A stretch of DNA of 64,000 bases from Flavisolibacter ginsengisoli DSM 18119 (GTDB lineage: Bacteria > Bacteroidota > Bacteroidia > Chitinophagales > Chitinophagaceae), in assembly GCF_900129295.1 (NCBI RefSeq), contig NZ_FQUU01000022.1:1-64000 (forward strand). Direction: 5' to 3'. Under the pieces are notes generated by a model. That model made no database searches. It had not been told where the DNA came from and saw nothing but the letters and a program-made list of their open reading frames with translations. Below, one piece after another: positions 1 to 7,398 of the stretch. How positions within the stretch are numbered: position 1 is the stretch's first letter; every line of letters begins with the position of its first letter. A program made the position numbers and the translations under genes.

Positions 1-1404
1 CTGACTGTTAATCCATTACCTGAGTGCAGCATTACAGGTAACAACATCATATGTTCAGGAGGAACAACTTCCTTCACTGCTACGGCAGGCATGACAACGT
101 ATGCATGGACAGGACCTGGTGGCTTTACAGCTTCAACACAAAGTACGGGCAATATCAGTGTAGCAGGTACATACACAGTGACCATTACCAATGCCAATGG
201 TTGTTCATCTACCTGTTCAAGAACACTGACAGTGAATACAATAGGTGCGGTTGTGGCAATTGCTACTCCAACAACCTGTGGTTTGAATAATGGTAGCTTC
301 ACCATTACATCCCCGGTTGGTCCTGGAATTACTTATAGCATTAATGGAGGAGCCTTTGTAAGTCAAACAACATTCAGTGGTTTGGCCGCGAATACTTACA
401 GTATTGTTGCACATAGCACAGAGGGTTGTACTTCATCTGGCTCTGTAACAGTAGCCGGCTCGCAGCCTTGTCTTACTTATTGCTCTTATACTCAAGGTTT
501 CTGGGGTAATAGGAATGGCTTGAAATTGTTGCCTGGATTGTTGACAACACCAATTGTTATTGGCAGAACAGGACATTCATTTACCATTCCTGCAGGTAGT
601 GCCACGATGTTGAATAATGCTATGCCTGGTGGTACCACTCCAAGAATGCTTCTTCCTGGTGATTGTGTAATGTCTACAGCTTCCAATGGATGCTTTGTTA
701 CAAAGTACATGACCAAACAGGGAAAGATCAATAATGTGTTCTTAGCACAAACGATCACATTAACCCTGAACACCAGGTTGGCGGGTAATCCTTTGCTGAC
801 ATTACCAATTCAGTCAGGTTGCCTGAATACAGGCATGGGCTCATTCACGATGAACCAGAGTGTAGTAAATTATCTTACATACAATGGTGCTTCTGCAACT
901 GTGGCCGACTTGTTGAATTTGGCTAATGACCTCTTGGGTGGAACATTAACTCCGGGTGCCAATGTTGGTACACCTTCTAAACCTCGCATTGTACCATCTT
1001 ATAGCGCCGTAAACGATGTTGTAGATGCAATTAACAATGCAATTGATGGTTGTACGAACTTTAATGGTTATCAAACTTGCGTAACCAGTTCATTGGTTGT
1101 TTTGGCAAAAACTGCGCCGGTAGACAATACCATTTCCAATCATATAAAAGTGAGTGCTTATCCAAATCCTTACACCGATAAAGTAAGATTTACTATTAAG
1201 TCTACAGTATCCGGCCATGGATCACTGGATGTATTCAACATGGTTGGTCAGAAAGTCAAAACGGTTTACCAGGGATATTTACATGCTAATACAGAACAGG
1301 TAGTTGAATACCGCGTTCCTGATGTCAGCAGGCAAAACCTGATCTTCGTTATGACCGTCAACAGTGAAAGAGTAACCGGTAAATTGCTAAACGCAAAAGA
1401 ATAA
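1..1404 (+). CDS. T9SS-sorted modular surface protein, C-terminal part (5' end outside window)
   Basis: The frame is open from base 1, so only the last 467 residues are visible. They begin inside an Ig/PKD-like module (about residues 1-80, with TYAWTGPGGF and GTYTVTITNANGC), followed by a SprB-like repeat (about 82-155, with ITYSINGG and GLAANTYSI). A Cys-bearing region starts with CSYTQGFWGN near residue 161. The last 85 residues or so (from AYPNPYTDKVRF near 385) match a type A T9SS C-terminal sorting domain. Such proteins are exported by Sec, moved across the outer membrane by T9SS and anchored or released at the surface. The function of the middle region is unknown to me; adhesion or gliding is a guess from the modules. 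A strong terminator follows directly. Confidence 0.85.
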   Translation: MTVNPLPECSITGNNIICSGGTTSFTATAGMTTYAWTGPGGFTASTQSTGNISVAGTYTVTITNANGCSSTCSRTLTVNTIGAVVAIATPTTCGLNNGSFTITSPVGPGITYSINGGAFVSQTTFSGLAANTYSIVAHSTEGCTSSGSVTVAGSQPCLTYCSYTQGFWGNRNGLKLLPGLLTTPIVIGRTGHSFTIPAGSATMLNNAMPGGTTPRMLLPGDCVMSTASNGCFVTKYMTKQGKINNVFLAQTITLTLNTRLAGNPLLTLPIQSGCLNTGMGSFTMNQSVVNYLTYNGASATVADLLNLANDLLGGTLTPGANVGTPSKPRIVPSYSAVNDVVDAINNAIDGCTNFNGYQTCVTSSLVVLAKTAPVDNTISNHIKVSAYPNPYTDKVRFTIKSTVSGHGSLDVFNMVGQKVKTVYQGYLHANTEQVVEYRVPDVSRQNLIFVMTVNSERVTGKLLNAKE

Positions 1405-1426
1405 CCGACAAAAAAGCCGATATTAC

Positions 1427-1454
1427 AAGGATGCCCAACCGGGCATCCTTTTTT
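1427..1454 (+). terminator. Rho-independent terminator after the T9SS protein gene
   Basis: A 10-bp perfect stem (aaggatgccc / gggcatcctt) with the loop aacc is followed by a T run. It lies 22 bases after the stop codon of the plus-strand gene. Confidence 0.9.
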
Positions 1455-1462
1455 ATGAATAA

Positions 1463-1490
1463 ATAAAAAAAAGCGGCCATAAAGCCGCTT
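1463..1490 (-). terminator. Rho-independent terminator of the papain-like protease gene
   Basis: Read on the minus strand, aagcggc and gccgctt form a 7-bp stem around a 6-base loop and are followed by a T run. The site is 24 bases past the protease stop codon, next to the oppositely oriented terminator of the neighbouring gene. Confidence 0.85.
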
Positions 1491-1514
1491 AGTATAGGTG
1501 GAATGAATTGTCAA

Positions 1515-2741
1515 TTAAAAGTTCATCACCAAAAGGTTGGAAGATACTTTAGGTAGCAGATCATAATCGATCCAGCTATATCCTGCATCACCCCATGATG
1601 TTCCCCACTGGTTGATGATTTTGTAAGCATGCTTAGCGTCATCATATCCGCAAATAGCAAGAGCGTGATAACCAATAACAGAACTAAAGGTTTTCCAGAT
1701 GAAGCCAGTCTTTGCATTGTAAAATTCATTATCAACCGAGTATTGTGATACCAGCGGGCGATTGGCAACAAGCATGTTTTTGATGGCCGTTACATCAGAT
1801 GCATAGATCTGGGAGTAAGAAGCAATGCGGTAATTGGCAGCTTGTGCTGTTTGTGTGCTGTTAGGCATTGTAGAGCAATCTGTCCAGGTATATGGCATAG
1901 AGGTCCATGTACAAACTCCATTATTTTTCAGGAAATCAAAAGTTGTAATTAAGGCAGAACCTGAGCAAGATGTGGCACTTGTTTTTGTTTGGTTAAATAA
2001 ATATTCCGGGCTTAAGATATTAGTAGATTGGCTATAGCTGGTAGCACCACTTCTTTTATAAGCTTCATAAGAACGGGCATAAACTGCTGCAAATGCTACG
2101 CATGATCCTTCACTTCCCTGGTTCATTACCGGGGGCATTACTAAAGCATAACTGGAGGGTAAAGTAGTAGAAGTAGGGGGTTGAACCACGATAGTAGTTT
2201 TGATTCCCACAGTAATACTATAGGTGCCCGTATTGCCTGCTGCATCTTTTGCAGTGGCGGTGATAACATAATTGCCATCAGCTAAACCACTTGTGTTCCA
2301 TGAAAAACTGGCCGATGAGTTGGCGGCTGAGCCTATATTTGTTCCGCCCGCAGTAGCACTGATTGAAGTTACTCCCACATTGTCACTTGATGAAATTGAA
2401 ACTGTTACTGTTCCGGATACAGTAGATCCGTTGGATGGAGATGTGATTGATACTGTTGGTGCTGTAGCGTCACCAGTTGTTGTTGGTGGTCTGTAAGGTT
2501 TTCCTTTAGCTGAAGCCATAAGAGCATTTTCAGGCTCTATGTTTCCTTTTGCAAGGTCTGAAGACATGATCAGGGGAACCTTGCTCATTTCTTCGGCATT
2601 AACCTGTAGCGCTCCGAAGTTCTTAACATACTGCGCTGTTTCCGACTTAGGCTGTTGATCAGCTGTGTTTTTTTGACAACCAACCCATAAAAGGGATAAG
2701 CCCATCATAGCGGTTAGGAGTAGGACTTTACTGTTTTTCAT
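1515..2741 (-). CDS. Papain-family (C1) cysteine protease lipoprotein with an Ig-like domain
   Basis: The N-terminus is a lipoprotein signal peptide ending in LLWVGC, so Cys22 would be lipidated after cleavage. An Ig-like domain of the bacterial cadherin/Big type lies at about residues 92-180 (APTVSITSPSNGSTVSG). The C1 peptidase domain covers about 195-408: oxyanion Gln208 and catalytic Cys214 in NQGSEGSC, His359 in GYHALAICGYDD, and Asn377 in NQWGTSWGDAGY. All catalytic residues are present. No propeptide of the usual papain form is evident, so the Ig-like region may act as spacer or targeting module. The likely location is the outer or inner membrane, facing periplasm or surface; the substrate is unknown. 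It is a single-gene unit with its own terminator. Confidence 0.88.
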   Translation of the reverse strand: MKNSKVLLLTAMMGLSLLWVGCQKNTADQQPKSETAQYVKNFGALQVNAEEMSKVPLIMSSDLAKGNIEPENALMASAKGKPYRPPTTTGDATAPTVSITSPSNGSTVSGTVTVSISSSDNVGVTSISATAGGTNIGSAANSSASFSWNTSGLADGNYVITATAKDAAGNTGTYSITVGIKTTIVVQPPTSTTLPSSYALVMPPVMNQGSEGSCVAFAAVYARSYEAYKRSGATSYSQSTNILSPEYLFNQTKTSATSCSGSALITTFDFLKNNGVCTWTSMPYTWTDCSTMPNSTQTAQAANYRIASYSQIYASDVTAIKNMLVANRPLVSQYSVDNEFYNAKTGFIWKTFSSVIGYHALAICGYDDAKHAYKIINQWGTSWGDAGYSWIDYDLLPKVSSNLLVMNF

Positions 2742-3354
2742 TAAGAGAATTTTAGGTTATAAAAAGGAAATGGCTTAAAATAAAAATCTATCATCTGTTA
2801 CATAATGCAGAGCTATTTGGCAAATACACCAATATCCATTGCATACTATGTATGTTTGGCTATACCTAGCCCTGTCAGCATCATCTTGATTCTATATGTT
2901 TTTGGGAAAAGCCCGGCTTAATCGTGAATGGTTTTTCTGAGATCAGGATATTGTTCTTTAGTTCAACGCTCGTCTTATACAAAATTATAGGGCACTTATA
3001 GGTCTTCAAAGTAAAAAGTACTCGATTAAAATAGACAAATCACACAGGTAAAATTACTCCTCTCACGGCGCGCATTATTAGCCAAAACTGTGCCGTTATT
3101 TGTTATAATGTATATCATTTGATTTAATATAATAAATGCCTGAAAATCAATACCAGTGAGAGTTTTGAGCATAAGTTTGTGAATAACTGGTAAAGAATAA
3201 CTGATGTGCTTTTCTTGAGTCAGGGTCAATTCTATTGATCATAATCAATCAAATGAATAACGCCTTATTTAAATCCGGAGTAGTTATACGAACACAGGAT
3301 TAGAAATTTAAATAATAATGGCTCATTGGCGCAAAATTTTAAATAAGTATATGG
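2742..3354. other. 613-base intergenic region, no convincing gene
   Basis: This AT-rich stretch separates two divergently transcribed genes and should hold promoters for both. I could not pick a -33/-7 pair with confidence. The only reading frame of note (3026-3229, minus) starts with TTG, resembles nothing I know and is not called. Confidence 0.6.
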
Positions 3355-4212
3355 ATGAAAGAGCAGCCTTTTTCAACAATCTGTTTACAAAGCTGGCAGG
3401 AGTTTAAAGACTATATCGGGATATTTAATGAGAACTGGGCATTCAGGGGACAGGGACATTCCGGGTGGATATTAAATACTGCCATTGAAAGGACCAATTT
3501 TATCAATTATCATCATGCAATCGAAGCAGAGTTTGTGGCAGAATTTCAACGTGGCGCTCGTAACTACCTTAGTAAGGATGATACACCTCAGCACCTGATA
3601 GAATGGCTGGCATTAATGCAACACCATGGGGCACCTACACGCCTTTTGGATTTAACCAAATCGCCTTTCATCGCTGCCTATTTTGCTTTTGAATTCAGCC
3701 CGGTTCACCAGGACCATTCCATAGGTATATGGGGAATTAATGTAAATTATTTAAAGCATAGAGCCATTGAGTTCCTTTCTGAAGAATTTGGGGAAGCACT
3801 AACCAAAAACAAAAACCTCATCAATGAGCAGCTTTTTGAAAAGCTATTTTACGAGAACAATAAGAACCTGGTATTTCCTGTGGAACCATTTAGCATGAAC
3901 AGGCGTTATTCCATTCAGCAATCAATCTTTTTAAGTACAGGCACCAGCCATGAAACTTTCATGAACCAACTTCAGTTCCTGGGCGAAGACCTGGAAAAGA
4001 CCGTAGTAAAAATGATCTTACCTGGCTGTCATCGCAGGGAGGTGATGAGAGATCTTCAGCAAATGAACCTTCATCGTGCCAGTTTATTCCCCGATCTGGA
4101 CGGTTATGCCCTTTCTCTCCGGCTTCGTTATGACAATATGAAATCACCCTGGGAAAAAAAGGAGGAAGAAGAATTGAAATCGAAAAGCCAGGAATACCCT
4201 TTCTTTCCCTAA
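3355..4212 (+). CDS. FRG domain-containing protein
   Basis: The 285-residue protein has the FRG signature near its start (WAFRGQGHSGW, Phe30-Arg31-Gly32) and the second conserved block HHGAPTRLLDLTKSPFIAAY at about residues 90-109, a pattern typical of FRG proteins. The domain is of unknown biochemical activity; homologues occur widely in accessory regions of bacterial and phage genomes. No signal peptide or membrane segment is visible, so it should be cytoplasmic. The ATG at 3351 is in another frame and runs into an early stop, so 3355 is the start. The gene stands alone at the edge of a repeat-rich region, which fits an accessory or defence role, but that is inference. Confidence 0.82.
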   Translation: MKEQPFSTICLQSWQEFKDYIGIFNENWAFRGQGHSGWILNTAIERTNFINYHHAIEAEFVAEFQRGARNYLSKDDTPQHLIEWLALMQHHGAPTRLLDLTKSPFIAAYFAFEFSPVHQDHSIGIWGINVNYLKHRAIEFLSEEFGEALTKNKNLINEQLFEKLFYENNKNLVFPVEPFSMNRRYSIQQSIFLSTGTSHETFMNQLQFLGEDLEKTVVKMILPGCHRREVMRDLQQMNLHRASLFPDLDGYALSLRLRYDNMKSPWEKKEEEELKSKSQEYPFFP

Positions 4213-4291
4213 CCGTGAAGAACGTGGTGCCTCAACTCAACTGATTGTACCTCGTAAGGATAACAATAATACGATTCAGCCTCACCTTCTT

Positions 4292-4360
4292 CCTATCAAC
4301 TCCCCATCAACTGTATAGCTACGGTATAGATACTGCGTGATGATCACGCAGTATCTATAC
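4292..4360. repeat. Dispersed palindromic element, copy 1
   Basis: The core is a perfect 17-bp inverted repeat (gtatagatactgcgtga at 4324-4340, its complement at 4344-4360) with a 3-base loop. A 20-base left flank (4292-4311) matches copy 2 at 45974-45993 in 17 of 20 positions; copy 1 carries 11 extra bases between flank and stem. One stem base pair is G-C here and C-G in copy 2, so the pairing is preserved. No T run follows, which argues against a terminator. It resembles a REP- or MITE-like intergenic element. Confidence 0.8.
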
Positions 4361-4402
4361 TGTTAGTAGGGCTTTCCCATGCCTTAGGGTAGGAAGAAGG
4401 AG

Positions 4403-4440
4403 GGAATATCGAACAGATGAACAAGGAATATCGAATGATG
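4403..4440. repeat. Direct repeat of ggaatatcga in intergenic DNA
   Basis: The ten bases ggaatatcga occur at 4403-4412 and again at 4425-4434, each followed by a similar gaacagatga / atgatga tail, giving a 22-base period. I recall similar blocks between genes of other Bacteroidota, but that is memory, not a search. Confidence 0.6.
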
Positions 4441-4503
4441 AAGGAAAGAACTATGATTAGCAGGATTTATAAGGAGGATTGGGGAGTTGAAGTGAGAACT
4501 ATT

Positions 4504-4548
4504 CCTTATCAACTTTTCAACCTGTTAACCTTTCAACTTTTCAACTCT
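4504..4548. repeat. Pyrimidine-rich caacttttcaac repeat, upstream copy
   Basis: This block is built from caacttttcaac and cctgttaacc motifs. The same motif order returns at 5425-5497, on the other side of the orphan gene, in the same orientation. Confidence 0.7.
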
Positions 4549-4554
4549 CTCCAG

Positions 4555-4611
4555 CGGCCAAAAGCGGTCATTATCGGTCAAATCGGCCAAAAGCGGCCAA
4601 AACGGACATGG
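4555..4611. repeat. Helically phased CGG(C/T)CAAAA array
   Basis: CGG-led units start at 4555, 4565, 4575, 4584, 4594 and 4603, i.e. every 9-10 bases. Most continue as CGGCCAAAAG or CGGTCA. The last unit is CGGACATGG, and its gacatgg part is seen again at 4623-4629. Spacing of about one helical turn would put all units on one face of the DNA, as in operator or iteron arrays. The array ends 57 bases before the next gene. Confidence 0.65.
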
Positions 4612-4667
4612 TGGTTTTGAACTGACATGGATTTTCAAAATCTTGCAGCTATAAAATTTAATATCAT

Positions 4668-5270
4668 ATGGCTAAGCAAACAGGATACATTAAGGCAACA
4701 GGTAAAGTGGATGGTGACACCAACTTTTATTATGATGAGTTGTGGGGCTACCTGGTAAGAATGCTTCCCGGAGTGGACTCAAAGCGCTTCTGGAAGGACC
4801 CTGCCTTTGAAGGAAGCAGGAGAAGCGCTCAGAGGTTTGGTACTGGTAATATCATGTCTTCCATCATCTACCGCTTTGTACCCACTAAAAGAAGATACAG
4901 GCATTTGTTTAAACAGGTAAGAACTATAGCTATTGTTGGTTTAAAGCAGGGAATGGCTAAAGGGGAGGTATTTACAGCCTTGTATAACTTTCTTTCAGAG
5001 CAAAAGCGAATCTCTTTAACCGGGGAGCAGTTTACCCTTCTTTTATCTTCCTTTGAGGAGGAACTGGAGTCTAGGCTGAAAGAGCCAAAGCGTGAAAAGG
5101 AAAAGGAGATGAAGAATAAGCTTAATATTAAAGTAGAAGCTCCGCTAACTGCTGAAGACACAGAGTACTTTCAACTATATATGGAGGATTATGACTGGAA
5201 GATAAAGTTTGAAGGAGACTTTCCAACGGATTATCAAATCCCACTGTTTTTGCTTAAGCATGTTGCTTAA
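4668..5270 (+). CDS. Orphan 200-residue protein of a Bacteroidota family (MAKQTG N-terminus), function unknown
   Basis: The N-terminus MAKQTGYIKATGKVDG, followed by a YLVRMLPGVDSKRFWKDPAF segment, resembles a family of small uncharacterised proteins I know from Bacteroidota that begin MAKQTG and share an R..DPAF..R....FG core (here residues about 40-60). The protein is rich in Lys and Arg and has no signal peptide or membrane segment. A charged segment (KEPKREKEKEMKNK, about 140-153) may be helical. No enzymatic motif was seen. The gene lies alone, with a phased CGG array upstream and matching pyrimidine-rich repeats on both sides, so it may be part of a mobile or recurrent cassette. DNA binding is possible given its charge but is only a guess. 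Confidence 0.7.
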   Translation: MAKQTGYIKATGKVDGDTNFYYDELWGYLVRMLPGVDSKRFWKDPAFEGSRRSAQRFGTGNIMSSIIYRFVPTKRRYRHLFKQVRTIAIVGLKQGMAKGEVFTALYNFLSEQKRISLTGEQFTLLLSSFEEELESRLKEPKREKEKEMKNKLNIKVEAPLTAEDTEYFQLYMEDYDWKIKFEGDFPTDYQIPLFLLKHVA

Positions 5271-5638
5271 GCGTTTCTGGTTTTTGGTTTTTTGTTTCTG
5301 GTTCGTTAGGTTTGAACAGAACTATTGTATTTAGTTATTTCCGAAGGTCAAACAATTGGTTAGGTTGGAGAGCATTGTTGAATACAAACCTTACATTCGG
5401 CAAATCAAGGTTGTGGTTTCCTCCTTGTTAACTTTTCAACTAGTTAACCTGTTAACCCTTTCTCTTGTCAACTTTTCAACTTGTTAACCTGTCAACCATT
5501 GTTGCCTTTCCAAATCCCAATTGCAAAACAATTGATCATGCTCAATTTCAGCCGTTTACTGATGAGAATGTGAATAAGGGATTTTACTGACTGGCTCATT
5601 TTTTAGCGATTAATTTGCCCCAATTCATCGATAAAGGG
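5271..5638. other. Intergenic region after the orphan gene
   Basis: Apart from the tandem repeat at 5425-5497, nothing recognisable was seen. There is no clear terminator behind the orphan gene. Confidence 0.6.
5425..5497. repeat. Tandem pyrimidine-rich repeat, downstream copies
   Basis: Two 33-base units start at 5425 and 5465 (period 40). Both read as ttgt(t/c)aacttttcaact, then a gttaacctgt core, then (t/c)aacc. They differ at three positions. The related single block is at 4504-4548. Confidence 0.75.
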
Positions 5639-5669
5639 TTGCGTTTTTAGAGGTTCTTGTTTAAGTTTG
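5639..5669 (+). promoter_or_regulatory. Bacteroidota-type promoter for the small basic protein gene
   Basis: TTG at 5639-5641 is followed, after 20 bases, by TAAGTTTG at 5662-5669, which fits the -33 TTG / -7 TAnnTTTG consensus of Bacteroidota sigma factor. Transcription would start near 5676, leaving an untranslated leader of about 60 bases. Confidence 0.65.
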
Positions 5670-5737
5670 TAGGGATAGTAATTAACAGACCCTTGTAAAA
5701 CCTTGAATTAAAGTTGAAGTCCAATAATCCTAAATAT

Positions 5738-5950
5738 ATGACCAGAATGAATATTTGTTTACGCAACCTATTTGTCTACTTTGAATCTGTACTGCATCCT
5801 GCAGGTGGAGCATCTGATAAGCAGCCGGTAAAGAAAAAAAGAACAACTATAGAAGCTACCAGTTATTTCAGTCAACCATCTCCTGATGGATATAATATGC
5901 GTGCAGTAGCTAAAAAGCAGGATAAAGTTCGTCGCAATCCTGCTCCTTAA
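5738..5950 (+). CDS. Small basic hypothetical protein (70 residues)
   Basis: I do not recognise the family. The open frame extends to a TTG at 5714, but the ATG at 5738 (MTRMNICLRN) is the more likely start, and the ATG at 5747 is a third option. The N-terminal 20 residues are hydrophobic and aromatic (NICLRNLFVYFESVLHP). The rest is strongly basic, with a KKKR patch and a KKQDKVRRNPAP tail. A good promoter upstream and a strong terminator 29 bases downstream make it a complete transcription unit, which is the main reason to believe the gene. The basic tail could bind nucleic acid or lipid head groups. Confidence 0.6.
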   Translation: MTRMNICLRNLFVYFESVLHPAGGASDKQPVKKKRTTIEATSYFSQPSPDGYNMRAVAKKQDKVRRNPAP

Positions 5951-5978
5951 GGTGCTATAAATGAACTCTTTTTATAGT

Positions 5979-6007
5979 AAACTGTATCTTTATGATACAG
6001 TTTTTTT
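5979..6007 (+). terminator. Rho-independent terminator abutting the next start codon
   Basis: A perfect 10-bp stem (aaactgtatc at 5979-5988, gatacagttt at 5994-6003) with loop tttat is followed by seven T. The T run ends at 6007 and the next gene's ATG begins at 6008. Confidence 0.85.
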
Positions 6008-6175
6008 ATGGGCATACTAAAACAAATGGCTGAATACCTTTACCTCCGCAAACCAGATCCAAACCGGCCAAAGTCAGATTTTGTAAAATATATGCATGGC
6101 ATCAATCGGCTGAGCCTGATTTTATTCATCATGGCCTTGATCATATTGATGATAAAGCTGCTGGTTAAACACTAG
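6008..6175 (+). CDS. Small single-pass membrane protein, DUF6728-like
   Basis: The 55-residue product starts MGILKQMAEYLYLRKPDPN, contains KYMHGINRLS, and ends in one hydrophobic segment (about residues 34-51) and LVKH. This layout, with a basic DPNRP-type cytoplasmic part, a conserved MHxxN..S block and one membrane helix, fits the DUF6728 family of small Bacteroidota proteins, named from memory. Its function is unknown. Its start directly follows the T run of the upstream terminator; the ATG at 6026 (Met7) is an alternative. The last 11 bases overlap the end of lpxB, which runs the other way. Confidence 0.7.
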   Translation: MGILKQMAEYLYLRKPDPNRPKSDFVKYMHGINRLSLILFIMALIILMIKLLVKH

Positions 6176-7328
6176 CTTTCACAAACTCTACTATTTCCTG
6201 GGCTGCCCTTTGGGAAGCATCTCCTCCCTGCATTAATAATTGCTTGAGGTCCTGGTAATCTTTTTTCAACTTGCTGATGCGATCCTGGTTGTGTAAAATA
6301 GCATCCAGTTCTGCGCCCAGGTTTTCTACCGTCAGTTCATTCTGAATAAGTTCAGTTACGATCTTTTTATCCATGATCAGGTTTACCAGTGAAATGTATT
6401 TGATCTTTAATAACCTGCGTGCAATCTGGTAGGAGATGGGAGAACCTTTATAGCATACCACTTGTGGAACTCCAAATAAAGCTGTCTCAAGCGTAGCCGT
6501 ACCGGAAGTGACCAATGCGGCTTTTGCATTACTAAGTAAGGCATAGGTTTGGCCAGGAAATGCTACTTCAACATTGGGATGGTTGGCAATGAGGTCTTTG
6601 TACAATTCAAATGGTTGGCCAGGTGCCTGTGCAATAATGAACCGGTAGCCTGGGAATCGTGGTGTTACAGCAAGCATAAGCGGTAGCTTCACCAGGATTT
6701 CCTGCTTACGGCTGCCCGGCAATAATATGATGCGTTCCCTGTTATCTTTTGTGATCTCTTTGGTTGCCGGATCTTCTGCAGTTGACTGACTTTGGGTAAT
6801 GAATGTATAATTTGATTTATCAAACCTGTCGATCAGGTAGGCTAGCGGGTGGCCAACATATTCCACCTTATAGTCCCACCGGGCAAAGAACTCTTTCTCA
6901 AATGGCAGGATGACGAGCATTTTATCTACAACCTTCTTGATCATTTTGGTGCGGCTTTCTTTCCATGCCCACACCTGCGGAGAGATGTAATAGATGACCT
7001 TGAACCCATTTTCTTTGGCCCATTTTGCAATGCGCAGGTTGAAGCCGGGATAATCTATTAGCACTACTACATCTGGTTTAAACTCCAGTATATCCTGTTT
7101 GCAGAATTTAAGGTTGTGTAAAATGGTGGGTAGGTTTTTGATGACCTCAATAAATCCCATAAATGCGAGGTCGCGGTAGTGCTTTACCAGCTTAGCACCT
7201 GCAGCCTCCATAAGATCTCCACCCCAGCAACGGATATTGGCCTGCTCATCGAGTTTGATGATCTCTTTAATGAGATTGCTACCGTGTAAGTCTCCTGAAG
7301 CTTCTCCTGCTATTATATAATATTTCAT
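6165..7328 (-). CDS. lpxB: Lipid-A-disaccharide synthase
   Basis: The 387-residue protein is a GT-B family glycosyltransferase that joins UDP-2,3-diacylglucosamine and lipid X into the lipid A disaccharide at the inner face of the inner membrane. The N-terminus YIIAGEASGDLHG and the C-terminal donor-site block SGTATLETALFGVP are hallmarks of LpxB, and VVLIDYPGFNLRIAK is also typical. The length matches the family. It appears to be the last gene of a surE - small membrane protein - lpxB unit, 70 bases after its upstream neighbour. The stop overlaps the convergent DUF6728-like gene. Confidence 0.96.
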   Translation of the reverse strand: MKYYIIAGEASGDLHGSNLIKEIIKLDEQANIRCWGGDLMEAAGAKLVKHYRDLAFMGFIEVIKNLPTILHNLKFCKQDILEFKPDVVVLIDYPGFNLRIAKWAKENGFKVIYYISPQVWAWKESRTKMIKKVVDKMLVILPFEKEFFARWDYKVEYVGHPLAYLIDRFDKSNYTFITQSQSTAEDPATKEITKDNRERIILLPGSRKQEILVKLPLMLAVTPRFPGYRFIIAQAPGQPFELYKDLIANHPNVEVAFPGQTYALLSNAKAALVTSGTATLETALFGVPQVVCYKGSPISYQIARRLLKIKYISLVNLIMDKKIVTELIQNELTVENLGAELDAILHNQDRISKLKKDYQDLKQLLMQGGDASQRAAQEIVEFVKASV

Positions 7329-7398
7329 AAAGCACTTGTAGGCTTAGGATAATATTGATTGCTATGTCTGAAAATAAGCCCGAAACTAAAGCAGGCTT

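Larger units (their letters stand above)
4213..4667. other. 455-base repeat-rich intergenic region
   Basis: Between the FRG gene and the 200-residue orphan gene lie, in order, a hairpin element, a directly repeated ggaatatcga block, a pyrimidine-rich repeat and a CGG array; each is listed separately. The open frame at 4417-4620 runs through these repeats and is not called as a gene. Confidence 0.7.

Noticed and set aside
3026-3229. 67-codon minus-strand frame in the intergenic region
   Set aside because: It starts with TTG, has no promoter or terminator in the right place and no recognisable motif.
4321-4365. Hairpin after the FRG gene as a terminator
   Set aside because: No T run follows, and the same element recurs at 45974-46031, so it is a repeat element, not a terminator.
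4417-4620. 67-codon plus-strand frame before the orphan gene
   Set aside because: It runs through three kinds of repeats; its amino-acid content simply mirrors them.
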